In this document: piece by piece, positions 1-6,940 of the stretch
Layout of the letters: each line of letters begins with the position of its first letter
How positions within the stretch are numbered: the stretch's first letter is position 1
From: Chamaesiphon sp.
GTDB taxonomy: Bacteria; Cyanobacteriota; Cyanobacteriia; Cyanobacteriales; Chamaesiphonaceae
Length of the DNA: 11,160 bases
Assembly (NCBI GenBank): GCA_026786125.1
Contig: JAJAYU010000397.1
Span: 1-11,160, forward strand
Reading direction: 5' to 3'
Program-made: the position numbers and the translations under genes
Notes under the pieces: model-generated
Told to the model about the DNA's origin: nothing
Seen by the model: the letters and a program-made list of their open reading frames with translations, nothing else
Database searches by the model: none

Positions 1-2
1 AT

Positions 3-77
3 AAGAATTTAAAGATTGTTGCTCATGCTGACTTTGTGGACGCTACCAAGTCAAAATATCGACGGATCACTCCATAA
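3..77 (+). CDS. 3' end of a gene entering from the left (unknown product)
   Basis: One frame is open from the left edge and ends at a TAA at 75-77. It gives 24 residues ending VDATKSKYRRITP. Their mixed, slightly basic composition looks like a genuine protein C-terminus. The other two forward frames hit stops within the first dozen bases. The fragment is too short to assign to a family, and no function is proposed. No obvious rho-independent terminator follows. What argues for coding is only the composition and the open frame, so this call is tentative. Confidence 0.4.
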   Translation, partial: KNLKIVAHADFVDATKSKYRRITP

Positions 78-370
78 CTGCCAGCTTTATCAGTATTCCC
101 AGATCGAGAGGAGAAATTACCGATCGATCATTTTTGCAAAAAATTAGGGCTGGGAAGGGAGGGTATATTTAGTTGGAGATGATGATTTGATCGACAGATA
201 TAGGTATTGTGTGTTCTCTATTTTAATATTTTAATTTTGGGTCAAAGGTGACTCCTATCACTCAGTAATTACACGGAATAGATATATCGATCGCTAAAAT
301 TTAGATCGGTAAATTCTCGGATAATCTTGTACAATCATTTTTCAGTAATATTCAAAAATCAGCAGCTTAA
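78..370. other. intergenic region upstream of the NlpC/P60 gene
   Basis: This stretch of about 290 bases is AT-rich and holds no credible gene. It contains a short palindrome TTTTTGCAAAAA at 131-142. A possible -10 element TACAAT sits at 330-335, without a convincing -35, about 35 bases before the next start codon. It presumably carries the promoter of the NlpC/P60 gene, but nothing sharper can be supported. Confidence 0.4.
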
Positions 371-1054
371 ATGATCGAATTGTCTACTAATCATGAATAT
401 CGGTGCCGAGTTAATCTGGATCTTTACAGTTCCCCAATTTGTACTGGATTAGCGACTCAAGCTGCGGCAGATCGACATCTGCGGATTGAGTCGCTGACTC
501 CTGATGGGCAAGCGATGCGGGTGCGATTAGTTGAGGATGATTATCCAGGTTGGTTGAACCTTGCGGATGTGGAGCAACTGGAATTGACAACAGATATTTA
601 TCAGTCAGTGCAAGTAGATCGGGCGACAATTGCGGCTAGAATCCGTGAAATTATTGCTTTTGCAGAGGCAGCGATGAAAGTGCCCAATCAGTACTTGTGG
701 GGCGGTACGGTGGCACCTGACTACGATTGTTCGGGTTTGATGCAGGCGGCATTTCAGTCTCAGGGAATTTGGCTACCCCGTGATTCTTATCAGCAGGAGG
801 CTTTTACGCGACACGTTGCAGTTGCAGAGATGTTGCCTGGAGATCTGATTTTCTTTGGTACGCCTGAAAAAACCGATCACGTCGCGCTGCATTTGGGTGA
901 TTTAAAATACATCCACAGTACAGGCATTCAGATGGGCAGAAATGGAATTGGGATCGATGTTTTAAGCGATACAACAGCGGATCTGGTTAGTTGTGGGTAT
1001 TATGCAAAGCTCCGTTGTTGTGGGCGGGTGATGACAAGCTATTGCCATGTTTAG
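371..1054 (+). CDS. SH3b-NlpC/P60 (C40) cell-wall endopeptidase
   Basis: Cysteine peptidase predicted to cut the gamma-D-glutamyl-diamino acid bond in peptidoglycan stem peptides, acting in wall turnover or muropeptide recycling. The 227-residue protein has an N-terminal SH3b-like domain (about 5-72, including YPGWLNLADVEQLEL) and a C-terminal NlpC/P60 domain (about 85-220). The catalytic set is visible: Cys120 in YDCSGLMQAAF, His170 in TDHVALHLGD and His182 in YIHSTG. The YLWGG and LPGDLIFF motifs are also present. Length and domain order match the structurally characterised Nostoc/Anabaena gamma-D-glutamyl-L-diamino acid endopeptidases. No signal peptide or membrane segment is seen, which suits a cytoplasmic recycling enzyme. 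The ATG at 371 has no clear Shine-Dalgarno sequence. The last 23 residues hold four cysteines (SCGYY, RCCGR, SYCHV), more than needed for catalysis. Confidence 0.9.
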   Translation: MIELSTNHEYRCRVNLDLYSSPICTGLATQAAADRHLRIESLTPDGQAMRVRLVEDDYPGWLNLADVEQLELTTDIYQSVQVDRATIAARIREIIAFAEAAMKVPNQYLWGGTVAPDYDCSGLMQAAFQSQGIWLPRDSYQQEAFTRHVAVAEMLPGDLIFFGTPEKTDHVALHLGDLKYIHSTGIQMGRNGIGIDVLSDTTADLVSCGYYAKLRCCGRVMTSYCHV

Positions 1055-1172
1055 GGCTAGTTATAAGTAGTGCAATTCGTGGCAGTCTAACCGCTAAAGG
1101 GATTAGAATCGTTGGGATAGCCTCTCCCCTGGAGAATCGCGCAACTAAAGATCGGACTCTAGAAATATTAAG

Positions 1173-1442
1173 ATGACTAATGATGATAAGCTGCAAACAC
1201 CTGCGACATTATCCGATCGAGAAATAGAAATAATCGAACTGGTAACTACTGGATTGACTAATGAAGAAATTGCCGATCGATTAGCAATTAGCAAACGGAC
1301 TGTGGACAACCATATTAGCAATATTCTCAAAAAGGCTGGAGAGGGTGTCGATAATCGGGTGACGTTAGTTCGCTGGGCACTCCAATGGGGTAAGGTTTGT
1401 TTGGATGATATCAATTGTTGTGCTTTGCCAGTGAGGGAATAG
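1173..1442 (+). CDS. small LuxR-type regulator, PedR-like
   Basis: An 89-residue protein that is almost entirely a LuxR/GerE helix-turn-helix (about 12-72). The diagnostic motifs are LSDREIEIIELVTTGLTNEE, then EIADRLAISKRTVDNHISNI and the following K53/K54. It has no receiver or autoinducer domain. It resembles the cyanobacterial regulator PedR, a small LuxR-type protein whose DNA binding responds to photosynthetic electron flow through thioredoxin and a C-terminal cysteine. Here the tail carries Cys76, Cys82 and Cys83, which fits that mechanism, but assignment as the PedR orthologue is inference. The ATG at 1173 has no strong Shine-Dalgarno sequence. The gene follows the NlpC/P60 gene by 118 bases in the same direction, with a large hairpin downstream. 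Other small LuxR families remain possible. Confidence 0.8.
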   Translation: MTNDDKLQTPATLSDREIEIIELVTTGLTNEEIADRLAISKRTVDNHISNILKKAGEGVDNRVTLVRWALQWGKVCLDDINCCALPVRE

Positions 1443-1735
1443 ACTTTGGATTTGAGCACATCTTGTACCAGTGCAGAGATATTAGTAAAAGCATGGATCT
1501 TCGGGTACCCATGAAGGGCACCCCTACAGTCTAATTGTGTAGGGGTGCCCTTTATGGGTACCCTAGATCTACGGTTAGCAACAACATTTTTGTACTGTTG
1601 CAAGATGTGACTAAGGATAATTGAGTCAAGAACTGACTTAAAGCCTAAGACCCAAAGCTCAACTAAAGCCTCCTGCTGCTGTAAAATCAGAAAGTGTACT
1701 GAGTGACGATCGGCTCCTAATATAGAGAAATATCT
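1443..1735. other. intergenic region between the LuxR-type gene and ndhB
   Basis: About 290 bases without a credible gene. The one striking element is the hairpin at 1503-1563. The remainder (1564-1735) must hold the ndhB promoter and leader, but no promoter with good spacing could be picked out. The long reverse-strand reading frame crossing this region is a shadow of the LuxR-type gene. Confidence 0.5.
1503..1563. repeat. near-perfect 26-bp inverted repeat (hairpin)
   Basis: The left arm 1503-1528 (starting GGGTACCCATGAAGGGCACC) pairs with the right arm 1538-1563 (starting TGTAGGGGTGCCCTTTATGG) around a 9-base loop, GTCTAATTG. Only one of 26 positions departs from perfect pairing, and it is a G-U wobble in RNA. 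After a small internal loop the stem can be extended by GATCT at 1496-1500 with AGATC at 1565-1569. There is no T-run after it, so it is not a standard rho-independent terminator, although it could still stop or stabilise the upstream transcript. It looks like a mobile intergenic repeat of the REP or MITE type. Confidence 0.85.
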
Positions 1736-3268
1736 ATGGATTTTAATAATTTAGTTAGCCAGCTAAATGCTGGGGCGATTCTACCAGAGGGAATCGTGGT
1801 GATCACTTTGCTCACTGTACTGATTGGAGATTTGATTGTTGGGCGCAGTGGTGCTCGGAATCTCTGTTATGTGGCGGTGGGTGGGCTACTGGTATCGATC
1901 GCTGCCCTAGTATTACAGTGGGATAATCCTAATCCAGTATCATTTTTTGGAGCGTTTAGTAGCGATCCTTTGAGTGTGGTGTTTCGGGGGATTATTGTCC
2001 TCGCTGCGGCGGTGACAATTTTGATGTCGGTTAGCTATGTCGAGCAGACAGGTACAGCTTTGGCTGAGTTTGTGATGATTCTACTGACGGCTACATTGGG
2101 GGGAATGTTACTCTCTGGGGCGACTGAACTGGTAACGATTTTTGTGTCGTTGGAAACCCTGAGTATCTCATCCTACCTGATGACTGGGTATATGAAACGG
2201 GATCCTCGATCGAATGAAGCAGCCCTCAAGTACCTATTAATCGGCGCGTCGAGTTCGGCGGTATTCCTATATGGACTCTCGCTCCTGTATGGATTATCTG
2301 GTGGCGAAACCACATTACCGGAAATCGCCACGGGGATTGCTAGCTCTACTGGTAATCTATCATTAGGATTGCTTGTCTCTCTGGTATTCGTGATTGCAGG
2401 GATTGCCTTTAAAATCTCGGCGGTACCTTTTCACCAATGGACTCCCGATGTCTATGAAGGTTCGCCGACTCCCGTAGTTGCGTTTCTGTCTGTGGGTTCT
2501 AAAGCGGCTGGATTCGCCCTGGCAATTCGGTTGCTTGTCACCGCATTCCCCCAGGTGATGGAAGAGTGGCATTTTGTCTTTACTGCACTCGCAGTTTTGA
2601 GTATGGTATTGGGAAATATCGTGGCTCTAGCGCAGACGAGTATGAAGCGGATGTTAGCATATTCCTCGATCGCCCAAGCTGGATTTGTGATGATTGGGAT
2701 GGTAATCGGCACTGAAACTGGTTATGCCAGTATGGTGTTCTACCTATTTATCTACTTATTCATGAACTTGGGTGCTTTTACCTGTGTGATTTTATTCGCA
2801 CTGCGGACAGGTACCGATCGAATTAGCGATTATGCTGGTTTATATCAAAAAGATCCCTTCCTCACTCTTGCTTTAAGTATTTGTTTATTGTCCCTCGGCG
2901 GAATTCCACCCCTAGCTGGCTTCTTCGGTAAAATCTATATCTTCTGGGCTGGCTGGAAAGCTGGTGCTTATGGATTGGTATTAGTGGCTCTAGTTACCAG
3001 TGTGGTATCGATTTATTACTACCTCCGCGTCGTCAAGATGATGGTAGTCAAAGAACCTCAAGAGATGTCTGATGTGGTCAAAATTTACCCCGTGACAAAT
3101 TGGAATCTACCAGGGATGCGATCCCTACAAGTGGCTACGTTAATGACTCTGGTTGCAACAACCTTAGCAGGTATTCTCTCCAATCCACTGTTTACCATTG
3201 CTAATGATTCGGTAAGTAAAACACCGATGTTGCAGGCGAGTTTAGAACATCGAGTTGCTGTTAAATAG
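1736..3268 (+). CDS. ndhB: NAD(P)H-quinone oxidoreductase subunit 2 (NdhB)
   Basis: Antiporter-like membrane subunit of the cyanobacterial NDH-1 complex in the thylakoid membrane. The complex takes electrons from ferredoxin to plastoquinone and pumps protons in respiration, cyclic electron flow and CO2 uptake. The 510-residue product is hydrophobic throughout, consistent with about 14 membrane helices, and has the usual length for the family. Residues typical of proton-channel subunits are visible: Glu140 in [14 protein letters not shown], Lys165 in [13 protein letters not shown], Lys226 in [19 protein letters not shown] (with His233 and Trp235) and Lys256 in [28 protein letters not shown] is also characteristic. 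It starts at an ATG with only a weak GAGA upstream. It stands alone, with no other ndh gene next to it, as is common for cyanobacterial ndhB. Confidence 0.97.
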   Translation: MDFNNLVSQLNAGAILPEGIVVITLLTVLIGDLIVGRSGARNLCYVAVGGLLVSIAALVLQWDNPNPVSFFGAFSSDPLSVVFRGIIVLAAAVTILMSVSYVEQTGTALAEFVMILLTATLGGMLLSGATELVTIFVSLETLSISSYLMTGYMKRDPRSNEAALKYLLIGASSSAVFLYGLSLLYGLSGGETTLPEIATGIASSTGNLSLGLLVSLVFVIAGIAFKISAVPFHQWTPDVYEGSPTPVVAFLSVGSKAAGFALAIRLLVTAFPQVMEEWHFVFTALAVLSMVLGNIVALAQTSMKRMLAYSSIAQAGFVMIGMVIGTETGYASMVFYLFIYLFMNLGAFTCVILFALRTGTDRISDYAGLYQKDPFLTLALSICLLSLGGIPPLAGFFGKIYIFWAGWKAGAYGLVLVALVTSVVSIYYYLRVVKMMVVKEPQEMSDVVKIYPVTNWNLPGMRSLQVATLMTLVATTLAGILSNPLFTIANDSVSKTPMLQASLEHRVAVK

Positions 3269-3292
3269 GTGGATGGTGGATGGTGGATGGTG
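3268..3292 (+). repeat. heptanucleotide tandem repeat (GGTGGAT)3
   Basis: Three perfect copies of the 7-mer GGTGGAT plus a partial GGTG begin on the last base of the ndhB stop codon. Short tandem heptamers of this kind are typical of cyanobacterial intergenic DNA. Copy number is likely to vary between strains through slippage. No function is evident. Confidence 0.85.
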
Positions 3293-3294
3293 AA

Positions 3295-3478
3295 TAACAA
3301 CCTGCGTAGGTTGGGTAGAGCGATTTTCATTGTTCTTGCAACCTCTATCTCAATCCAAGTCAGCGAAACCCAACATTTCTAGTAAGTAACAACCTGCGTA
3401 GGTTGGGTAGAGCGATTTTCATTGTTCTGACAACATCTATCTCAATCCAAGTGAGCGAAACCCAACATTTCTAGAAAT
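3295..3478 (+). repeat. two tandem 92-nt repeat units
   Basis: Unit one (3295-3386) and unit two (from 3387) are offset by 92 bases and differ at only a few positions up to about 3474. Each begins TAACAACCTGCGTAGGTTGG and ends with AACCCAACATTTCTAG. So each unit carries CGTAGGTTGGGT near its start and AACCCAACA near its end, partly complementary, and each could fold into a long imperfect hairpin. The units lie between the ndhB stop codon and fmt and share end sequence with the dispersed repeats at 3477-3555 and 5775-5953. Confidence 0.85.
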
Positions 3479-3486
3479 GTTGGGTT
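3459..3486. repeat. 28-nt perfect palindrome
   Basis: AACCCAACATTTCT (3459-3472) is followed directly by its exact reverse complement AGAAATGTTGGGTT (3473-3486), with CTAG at the centre. It marks the junction where the second 92-nt unit meets the 79-nt dispersed repeat, so it probably arose by two oppositely oriented elements meeting. Lying between ndhB and fmt, it could also form a stem in the ndhB transcript. Confidence 0.85.
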
Positions 3487-3555
3487 GTTTCGTTCCGTTC
3501 GCGTAGCGTTTGCCTTAGCAAAAAGGCTACGCCAACATTCTTCAACTCAACCTAC
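3477..3555 (+). repeat. 79-nt dispersed repeat, copy A
   Basis: This segment is the reverse complement of 5776-5854, identical at 78 of 79 positions by eye; the difference is T at 3547 where copy B implies C. It contains a stem formed by GCGTAGC and GCTACGC around a smaller GCC/GGC hairpin. It ends in CTCAACCTAC, about 30 bases before the fmt start codon, so it occupies most of the fmt upstream region and probably influences its promoter or leader. Confidence 0.9.
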
Positions 3556-3588
3556 AAATTGTCTATCCCCTATTCCCTAACCCCTTTT

Positions 3589-4578
3589 ATGCGAATCGTC
3601 TTCTTCGGTACACCCAACTTCGCTATCCCCACTCTAGAAAAACTCTTAGCAAACCCAGAATTCGAGGTTGTTGGAGTAGTAACACAGCCAGATAAAAAGC
3701 GAGGGCGAGGAAGTCAATTGGTACCATCACCGATTAAAGAACTGGCTAACGCCCATCAGATCCCAATTTGGCAGCCAGCTAGGATTAAAAAAGATCCTGA
3801 AACGATCGAGTCATTACGCGACCTCAATCCAGATATATTTGTAGTAGTAGCCTACGGGCAGATATTATCCCAAGAAATTCTGGACTTGCCGAAATCTGGT
3901 TGTGTCAATGTTCACGGATCACTGTTACCGTTGTATCGTGGGGCGGCACCGATACAACGTTGCTTGACTGATGGTGTGACAGTCACAGGTATTACCACCA
4001 TGCTCATGGATGCGGGAATGGATACTGGGGCGATGTTGCTCAAGTACGAAACTCAGGTAAGTTTAGGCGATAATGCTGATGAGTTGGCATCAAAATTAGC
4101 CATTGCAGGTGCCGATTTACTGATTGAGACGATTGTTAGTCTCGATCGAATTACACCCATTCCCCAGGCGCATTTGGAGACGATTGCGGCACCGCCGATT
4201 CAGAAATCAGAGTACCTAATTGACTGGACTCGATCAAACATTTCACTACATAATCAAATTCGGGGCTTTTATCCCAATTGTGTCGCTATTTTCCGCGCAC
4301 AGTCTCTCAAAATCCTTACCACAGTTCCATTGTCAGCAGAGTTTCAAGCTGATTTACCCGCAGAAATTCAGATATTATTACCCGAAATAGCCAGCCTAGA
4401 TCTCAGCCTAAGTATACCTGGCACGATCGTTAAAATTGTCAAAGGTTTAGGTCCAATTGTTCAAACTGGCTCTGGCTGTTTACTCCTGCGGGAAGTCCAA
4501 CTAGCTGGCAAGCGTCCTCAATCTGGTACAGATTTGGTTAATGGGATGAGATTGGCTGTAGGAGAAGTTTTGAGCTAA
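3589..4578 (+). CDS. fmt: methionyl-tRNA formyltransferase
   Basis: Transfers a formyl group from 10-formyl-tetrahydrofolate to methionyl-initiator tRNA, making fMet-tRNA for translation initiation in the cytoplasm. The product is 329 residues from the ATG at 3589, where the family start MRIVFFGTPNFA begins. The formyltransferase catalytic triad is in place: Asn107 and His109 in CVNVHGSLLPLYRGAAPIQ, and Asp145 in MDAGMDTGAM. The loop VTQPDKKRGRG is also typical. Residues from about 205 on form the C-terminal tRNA-binding domain. A TTG ten codons upstream (3559) is in frame but would add residues unlike the family, and much of its upstream sequence is repeat DNA. No Shine-Dalgarno sequence is seen. 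It is alone on its strand here, without a neighbouring def gene. Confidence 0.97.
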   Translation: MRIVFFGTPNFAIPTLEKLLANPEFEVVGVVTQPDKKRGRGSQLVPSPIKELANAHQIPIWQPARIKKDPETIESLRDLNPDIFVVVAYGQILSQEILDLPKSGCVNVHGSLLPLYRGAAPIQRCLTDGVTVTGITTMLMDAGMDTGAMLLKYETQVSLGDNADELASKLAIAGADLLIETIVSLDRITPIPQAHLETIAAPPIQKSEYLIDWTRSNISLHNQIRGFYPNCVAIFRAQSLKILTTVPLSAEFQADLPAEIQILLPEIASLDLSLSIPGTIVKIVKGLGPIVQTGSGCLLLREVQLAGKRPQSGTDLVNGMRLAVGEVLS

Positions 4579-4873
4579 GAATTTCAGGTTAGTACCGCAG
4601 AATTTAATAAACTCAGACATTTGTCGGATACGAATCAATGAAACCGTTGGCTATGATTGACTCATCTGGTGCTTCCTGATGGTTATTTTGCTGCAGATTC
4701 AGGCAATTAGCGATAAGTTGATCGAGATGGGTACTATATGAATTAAGGAGCACTTCAATCGAGGATCTACTCAAGATTCAGATTGTTGGTGAGAGGTTAG
4801 CTACTGCGTGAATTATTAAATATCGGGCAATTCTACTAATTTATTTATTTTCTCAAATTTTATATTAACGAAT
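4579..4873. other. intergenic region after fmt
   Basis: About 295 bases with no gene that can be supported. A 20-codon frame from the ATG at 4680 ends at a TGA at 4740-4742, and the same frame then stays open a little longer (IKEHFNRG). That could be a decayed gene or chance. The last 60 bases before the next gene are very AT-rich and probably contain its promoter. No terminator hairpin with a T-run was found after fmt. Confidence 0.35.
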
Positions 4874-5764
4874 ATGATTAGCGAACTATCGACAAAATCA
4901 AATATATTTGAGCTAGATGATACCAAACTAGTAGAGAAGTTTGTCCAAGGTAGCAATCAACTTTTGGCTAGTACCAATCTGCGGCTAGAAGTGAATGGTG
5001 GCGTATCTCAACTGCTGATGCGTAGTGGTGATGCAATCGCAATCATGTATTTGCAAACCAAGCCACAAACTGTAATTATCAAGCATAATGCACACTTTTC
5101 AAAGCTAGTCGATCGAGTCTTGATTGATCGAGGGTTTGTGTTGATTGGCGATGCTAATCGAGCTGGATTTGTTGAATACAAGTACTATGTTACCCCTGCT
5201 GGTTATCGAATTTCTTATACCGATCCAGCGATTCTGTGGAAAAAATGGTGGCCAACTGAAAAATTCCAAAATAAACAGCGGTTTAATATGGATATTTTGG
5301 TTAACTTCAAAGATAACTGGTATCCAGTCCAAAGTATCAATGTAAATGCAGGTATTTTTACGATTAAAACGATCGCTGGTCAACTCGTACTCAAGCGTGA
5401 TAGCAAGGTATTATGGCTGGCTCAAAGCAACCAAGCACCGATAGTTCGAGAGTTCCAAGCCGATGTAGCAGAATCGGTTGAGCCAGTTGTAACTAAAATT
5501 GATGCTCAACCTTATACTCGATCAATCTCCGCAGATTTAGTCCAAAAAATTCAGGAAAAGCAGCTAAAAGTCGATCCAGATCGAGTGATGCTAATAGTTC
5601 ATGAATTAGAAGAAAAACTGAAAGCTCAAGCTAAGTTAAATCAAGAAACCGAAGCTAAATTTCAAGAATTAGAAAGCCGTGCCATGATTGCTGAACAGCG
5701 GTTACAAATTGCTCATAAGTTTCTCGATCAGGCTGGATTCGATCGACAGGATCTTTATAAGTAG
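4874..5764 (+). CDS. hypothetical protein with C-terminal coiled coil
   Basis: A 296-residue protein not recognised as a member of a named family. Residues 1-190 look like a soluble alpha/beta domain with beta-like segments (for example LRLEVNGG, AIAIMYLQ, QTVIIKH, RGFVLIGDA, QLVLKRDSKVLWLAQ) and an aromatic patch LWKKWWPTEKF at 121-131. A linker (about 191-225) follows. Residues 226-282 are rich in Glu, Lys, Gln and Ala with heptad-like spacing (VHELEEKLKAQAKL, TEAKFQELESRAMIAEQRL), indicating a coiled coil and probable oligomerisation. It ends QAGFDRQDLYK. There is no signal peptide or membrane segment. The ATG at 4874 follows an AT-rich leader without a Shine-Dalgarno sequence. Codon use and CGATCG-type motifs match the neighbours, so it looks native. 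The function is unknown. Confidence 0.8.
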   Translation: MISELSTKSNIFELDDTKLVEKFVQGSNQLLASTNLRLEVNGGVSQLLMRSGDAIAIMYLQTKPQTVIIKHNAHFSKLVDRVLIDRGFVLIGDANRAGFVEYKYYVTPAGYRISYTDPAILWKKWWPTEKFQNKQRFNMDILVNFKDNWYPVQSINVNAGIFTIKTIAGQLVLKRDSKVLWLAQSNQAPIVREFQADVAESVEPVVTKIDAQPYTRSISADLVQKIQEKQLKVDPDRVMLIVHELEEKLKAQAKLNQETEAKFQELESRAMIAEQRLQIAHKFLDQAGFDRQDLYK

Positions 5765-5774
5765 GGCGTAGATG

Positions 5775-5953
5775 CGTAGGTTGGGTTGAAGAATGTTGGC
5801 GTAGCCTTTTTGCTAAGGCAAACGCTACGCGAACGGAACGAAACAACCCAACATCTCCATGAGACAACCCAACATCTCTATGATATTGGTGTGTTCGTTG
5901 GGTTATCTCCTGAGGGAGATGCTACGCTAGTGCTACGCAAAACCCAACCTACG
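5775..5953. mobile_element. MITE-like element with 13-bp terminal inverted repeats
   Basis: The ends CGTAGGTTGGGTT (5775-5787) and AACCCAACCTACG (5941-5953) are exact inverted repeats enclosing 179 bp with no transposase. It fills nearly all of the space between the converging 296-residue gene (ends 5764) and lipA (ends 5967). Inside are the 79-nt copy B at 5776-5854, a 21-nt tandem duplication (ACAACCCAACATCTCCATGA at 5843 and a near copy at 5864), a hairpin ATCTCC/GGAGAT at 5905-5920 and two GCTACGC motifs. No clean target duplication is visible. Its position lets it act as a bidirectional stem-loop between converging transcripts. MITE status is inference from the ends and the second copy. 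Confidence 0.65.
5776..5854 (-). repeat. 79-nt dispersed repeat, copy B (inverted)
   Basis: This is the reverse complement of 3477-3555, matching 78 of 79 bases by eye. It contains the stem GCGTAGC/GCTACGC. It forms the left part of the MITE-like element at 5775-5953. Together with copy A it brackets fmt and the 296-residue gene in inverted orientation, about 2.2 kb apart. Confidence 0.9.
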
Positions 5954-5966
5954 GGATCTCCCACAC

Positions 5967-6869
5967 TTACTCCCCTGCGTGATAAGAACTCCGCACCAAT
6001 GGTGCCGAACGAACGTGTCCAAAACCCAATTCAGTGGCGATTTCGCCTAACCTATCAAATTCGGCTGGAGTCCAATATTTGACTACTGGCAAATGTTCTA
6101 GGGATGGTCGCATGTACTGTCCTAGTGTAATCCGGTCACAATTGATCGATCTCAAGTCCGTTAATGTCTCAATAATTTCGGCTTCAGTTTCACCATGTCC
6201 GAGCATTAGTCCTGACTTGGTAGGAATGGTTGGATCGAGGGCTTTGACATGACTGAGGACATCTAGCGATCGACGGTATTTCGCGCCACGGCGGACTCGA
6301 TCTTGGAGTCTGGCTACTGTTTCGACATTATGGTTATAACAAGCAGGTTTGACCGCAACTACGGCGGCAACTCGTTCTTGCTGTTGCTGTTTGGCATCCT
6401 TACCACTCCAAAAATCGGGAGTCAGGACTTCAATTTGAGTATCAGGATTGATCGATCGAATTGCCTCGATCGTTTCTACAAATCCACCTGCTCCACCATC
6501 AGCTAAATCGTCCCGTGCCACGGCTGTCAGCACCACATACCGGAGTCCTAGCAACTGGACAGCTTCCGCTACCTTTTGAGGTTCCTGGGCATCTAGGGGC
6601 ATGGGAGCATGACCTTTATCGACCTGACAAAAACCACAACTGCGAGTGCAAATCGGCCCCATTAATAAGAAAGTTGCTGTCTTTTGACTATAGCACTCAG
6701 CCCGATTTGGACATCGCCCTTCCTCGCAGATAGTATGGATTTGACGCTGTTTGACGATCTGCTGAACTGTGGATAATTCGCTAGCTGTACCGATCGATCT
6801 CCGCAACCACGGTGGTAAAGATTGAATTTCGGCACGCCAAACAGCAAGTTCCGTGGGAGATGTGGGCAT
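5967..6869 (-). CDS. lipA: lipoyl synthase (radical SAM)
   Basis: Inserts two sulfur atoms into protein-bound octanoyl groups to make the lipoyl cofactor of 2-oxoacid dehydrogenases and the glycine cleavage system. The product is 300 residues from the ATG at 6869. The auxiliary-cluster cysteines are Cys48, Cys53 and Cys59 in [12 protein letters not shown]. The radical SAM CxxxCxxC motif is CTRSCGFC (Cys74, Cys78, Cys81). The C-terminal RSSYHAGE supplies the conserved serine ligand of the auxiliary cluster. [13 protein letters not shown] and [14 protein letters not shown] segments are also family-typical (here [10 protein letters not shown]). An in-frame TTG at 6947 would add 26 residues and run into the divergent response-regulator start, so the shorter form is preferred. 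No clear Shine-Dalgarno sequence is present. The gene is divergent from the response regulator. Confidence 0.96.
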   Translation of the reverse strand: MPTSPTELAVWRAEIQSLPPWLRRSIGTASELSTVQQIVKQRQIHTICEEGRCPNRAECYSQKTATFLLMGPICTRSCGFCQVDKGHAPMPLDAQEPQKVAEAVQLLGLRYVVLTAVARDDLADGGAGGFVETIEAIRSINPDTQIEVLTPDFWSGKDAKQQQQERVAAVVAVKPACYNHNVETVARLQDRVRRGAKYRRSLDVLSHVKALDPTIPTKSGLMLGHGETEAEIIETLTDLRSINCDRITLGQYMRPSLEHLPVVKYWTPAEFDRLGEIATELGFGHVRSAPLVRSSYHAGE

Positions 6870-6940
6870 AATTAGAAATATAGGGGGTAACTGATGAGTG
6901 AGAAGACCTTCGTGCGTAAAAAGACAACAAGGAGTCGAGT
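6870..6940. promoter_or_regulatory. divergent intergenic region, lipA / response regulator
   Basis: These 71 bases separate the start codons of lipA (leftward) and the response regulator (rightward), so both leaders, and possibly overlapping promoters, lie here or just inside the genes. AAGGAG at 6929-6934, six bases before the GTG at 6941, is a good Shine-Dalgarno sequence and fixes that GTG as the response regulator start. No individual promoter can be assigned with confidence. Confidence 0.5.

Noticed and set aside
1145..1603. 152-codon reverse-strand open frame across the LuxR-type gene and the hairpin
   Set aside because: It is antisense to a clear LuxR-type gene, has low-complexity Ser/Leu/Ile composition, no family motifs, and runs through the repeat hairpin.
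3295..3478. Tandem units as a short CRISPR array
   Set aside because: The units are contiguous and nearly identical over their whole 92 bases, with no unique spacers and no cas genes nearby.
3559..3588. TTG start ten codons upstream of the chosen fmt ATG
   Set aside because: The added residues (SIPYSLTPF) are not family-like, no ribosome binding site is seen, and MRIVFFGTPNFA is the standard Fmt N-terminus.
4680..4742. Small 20-codon gene between fmt and the 296-residue gene
   Set aside because: No ribosome binding site, no recognisable motif, and length within chance expectation.
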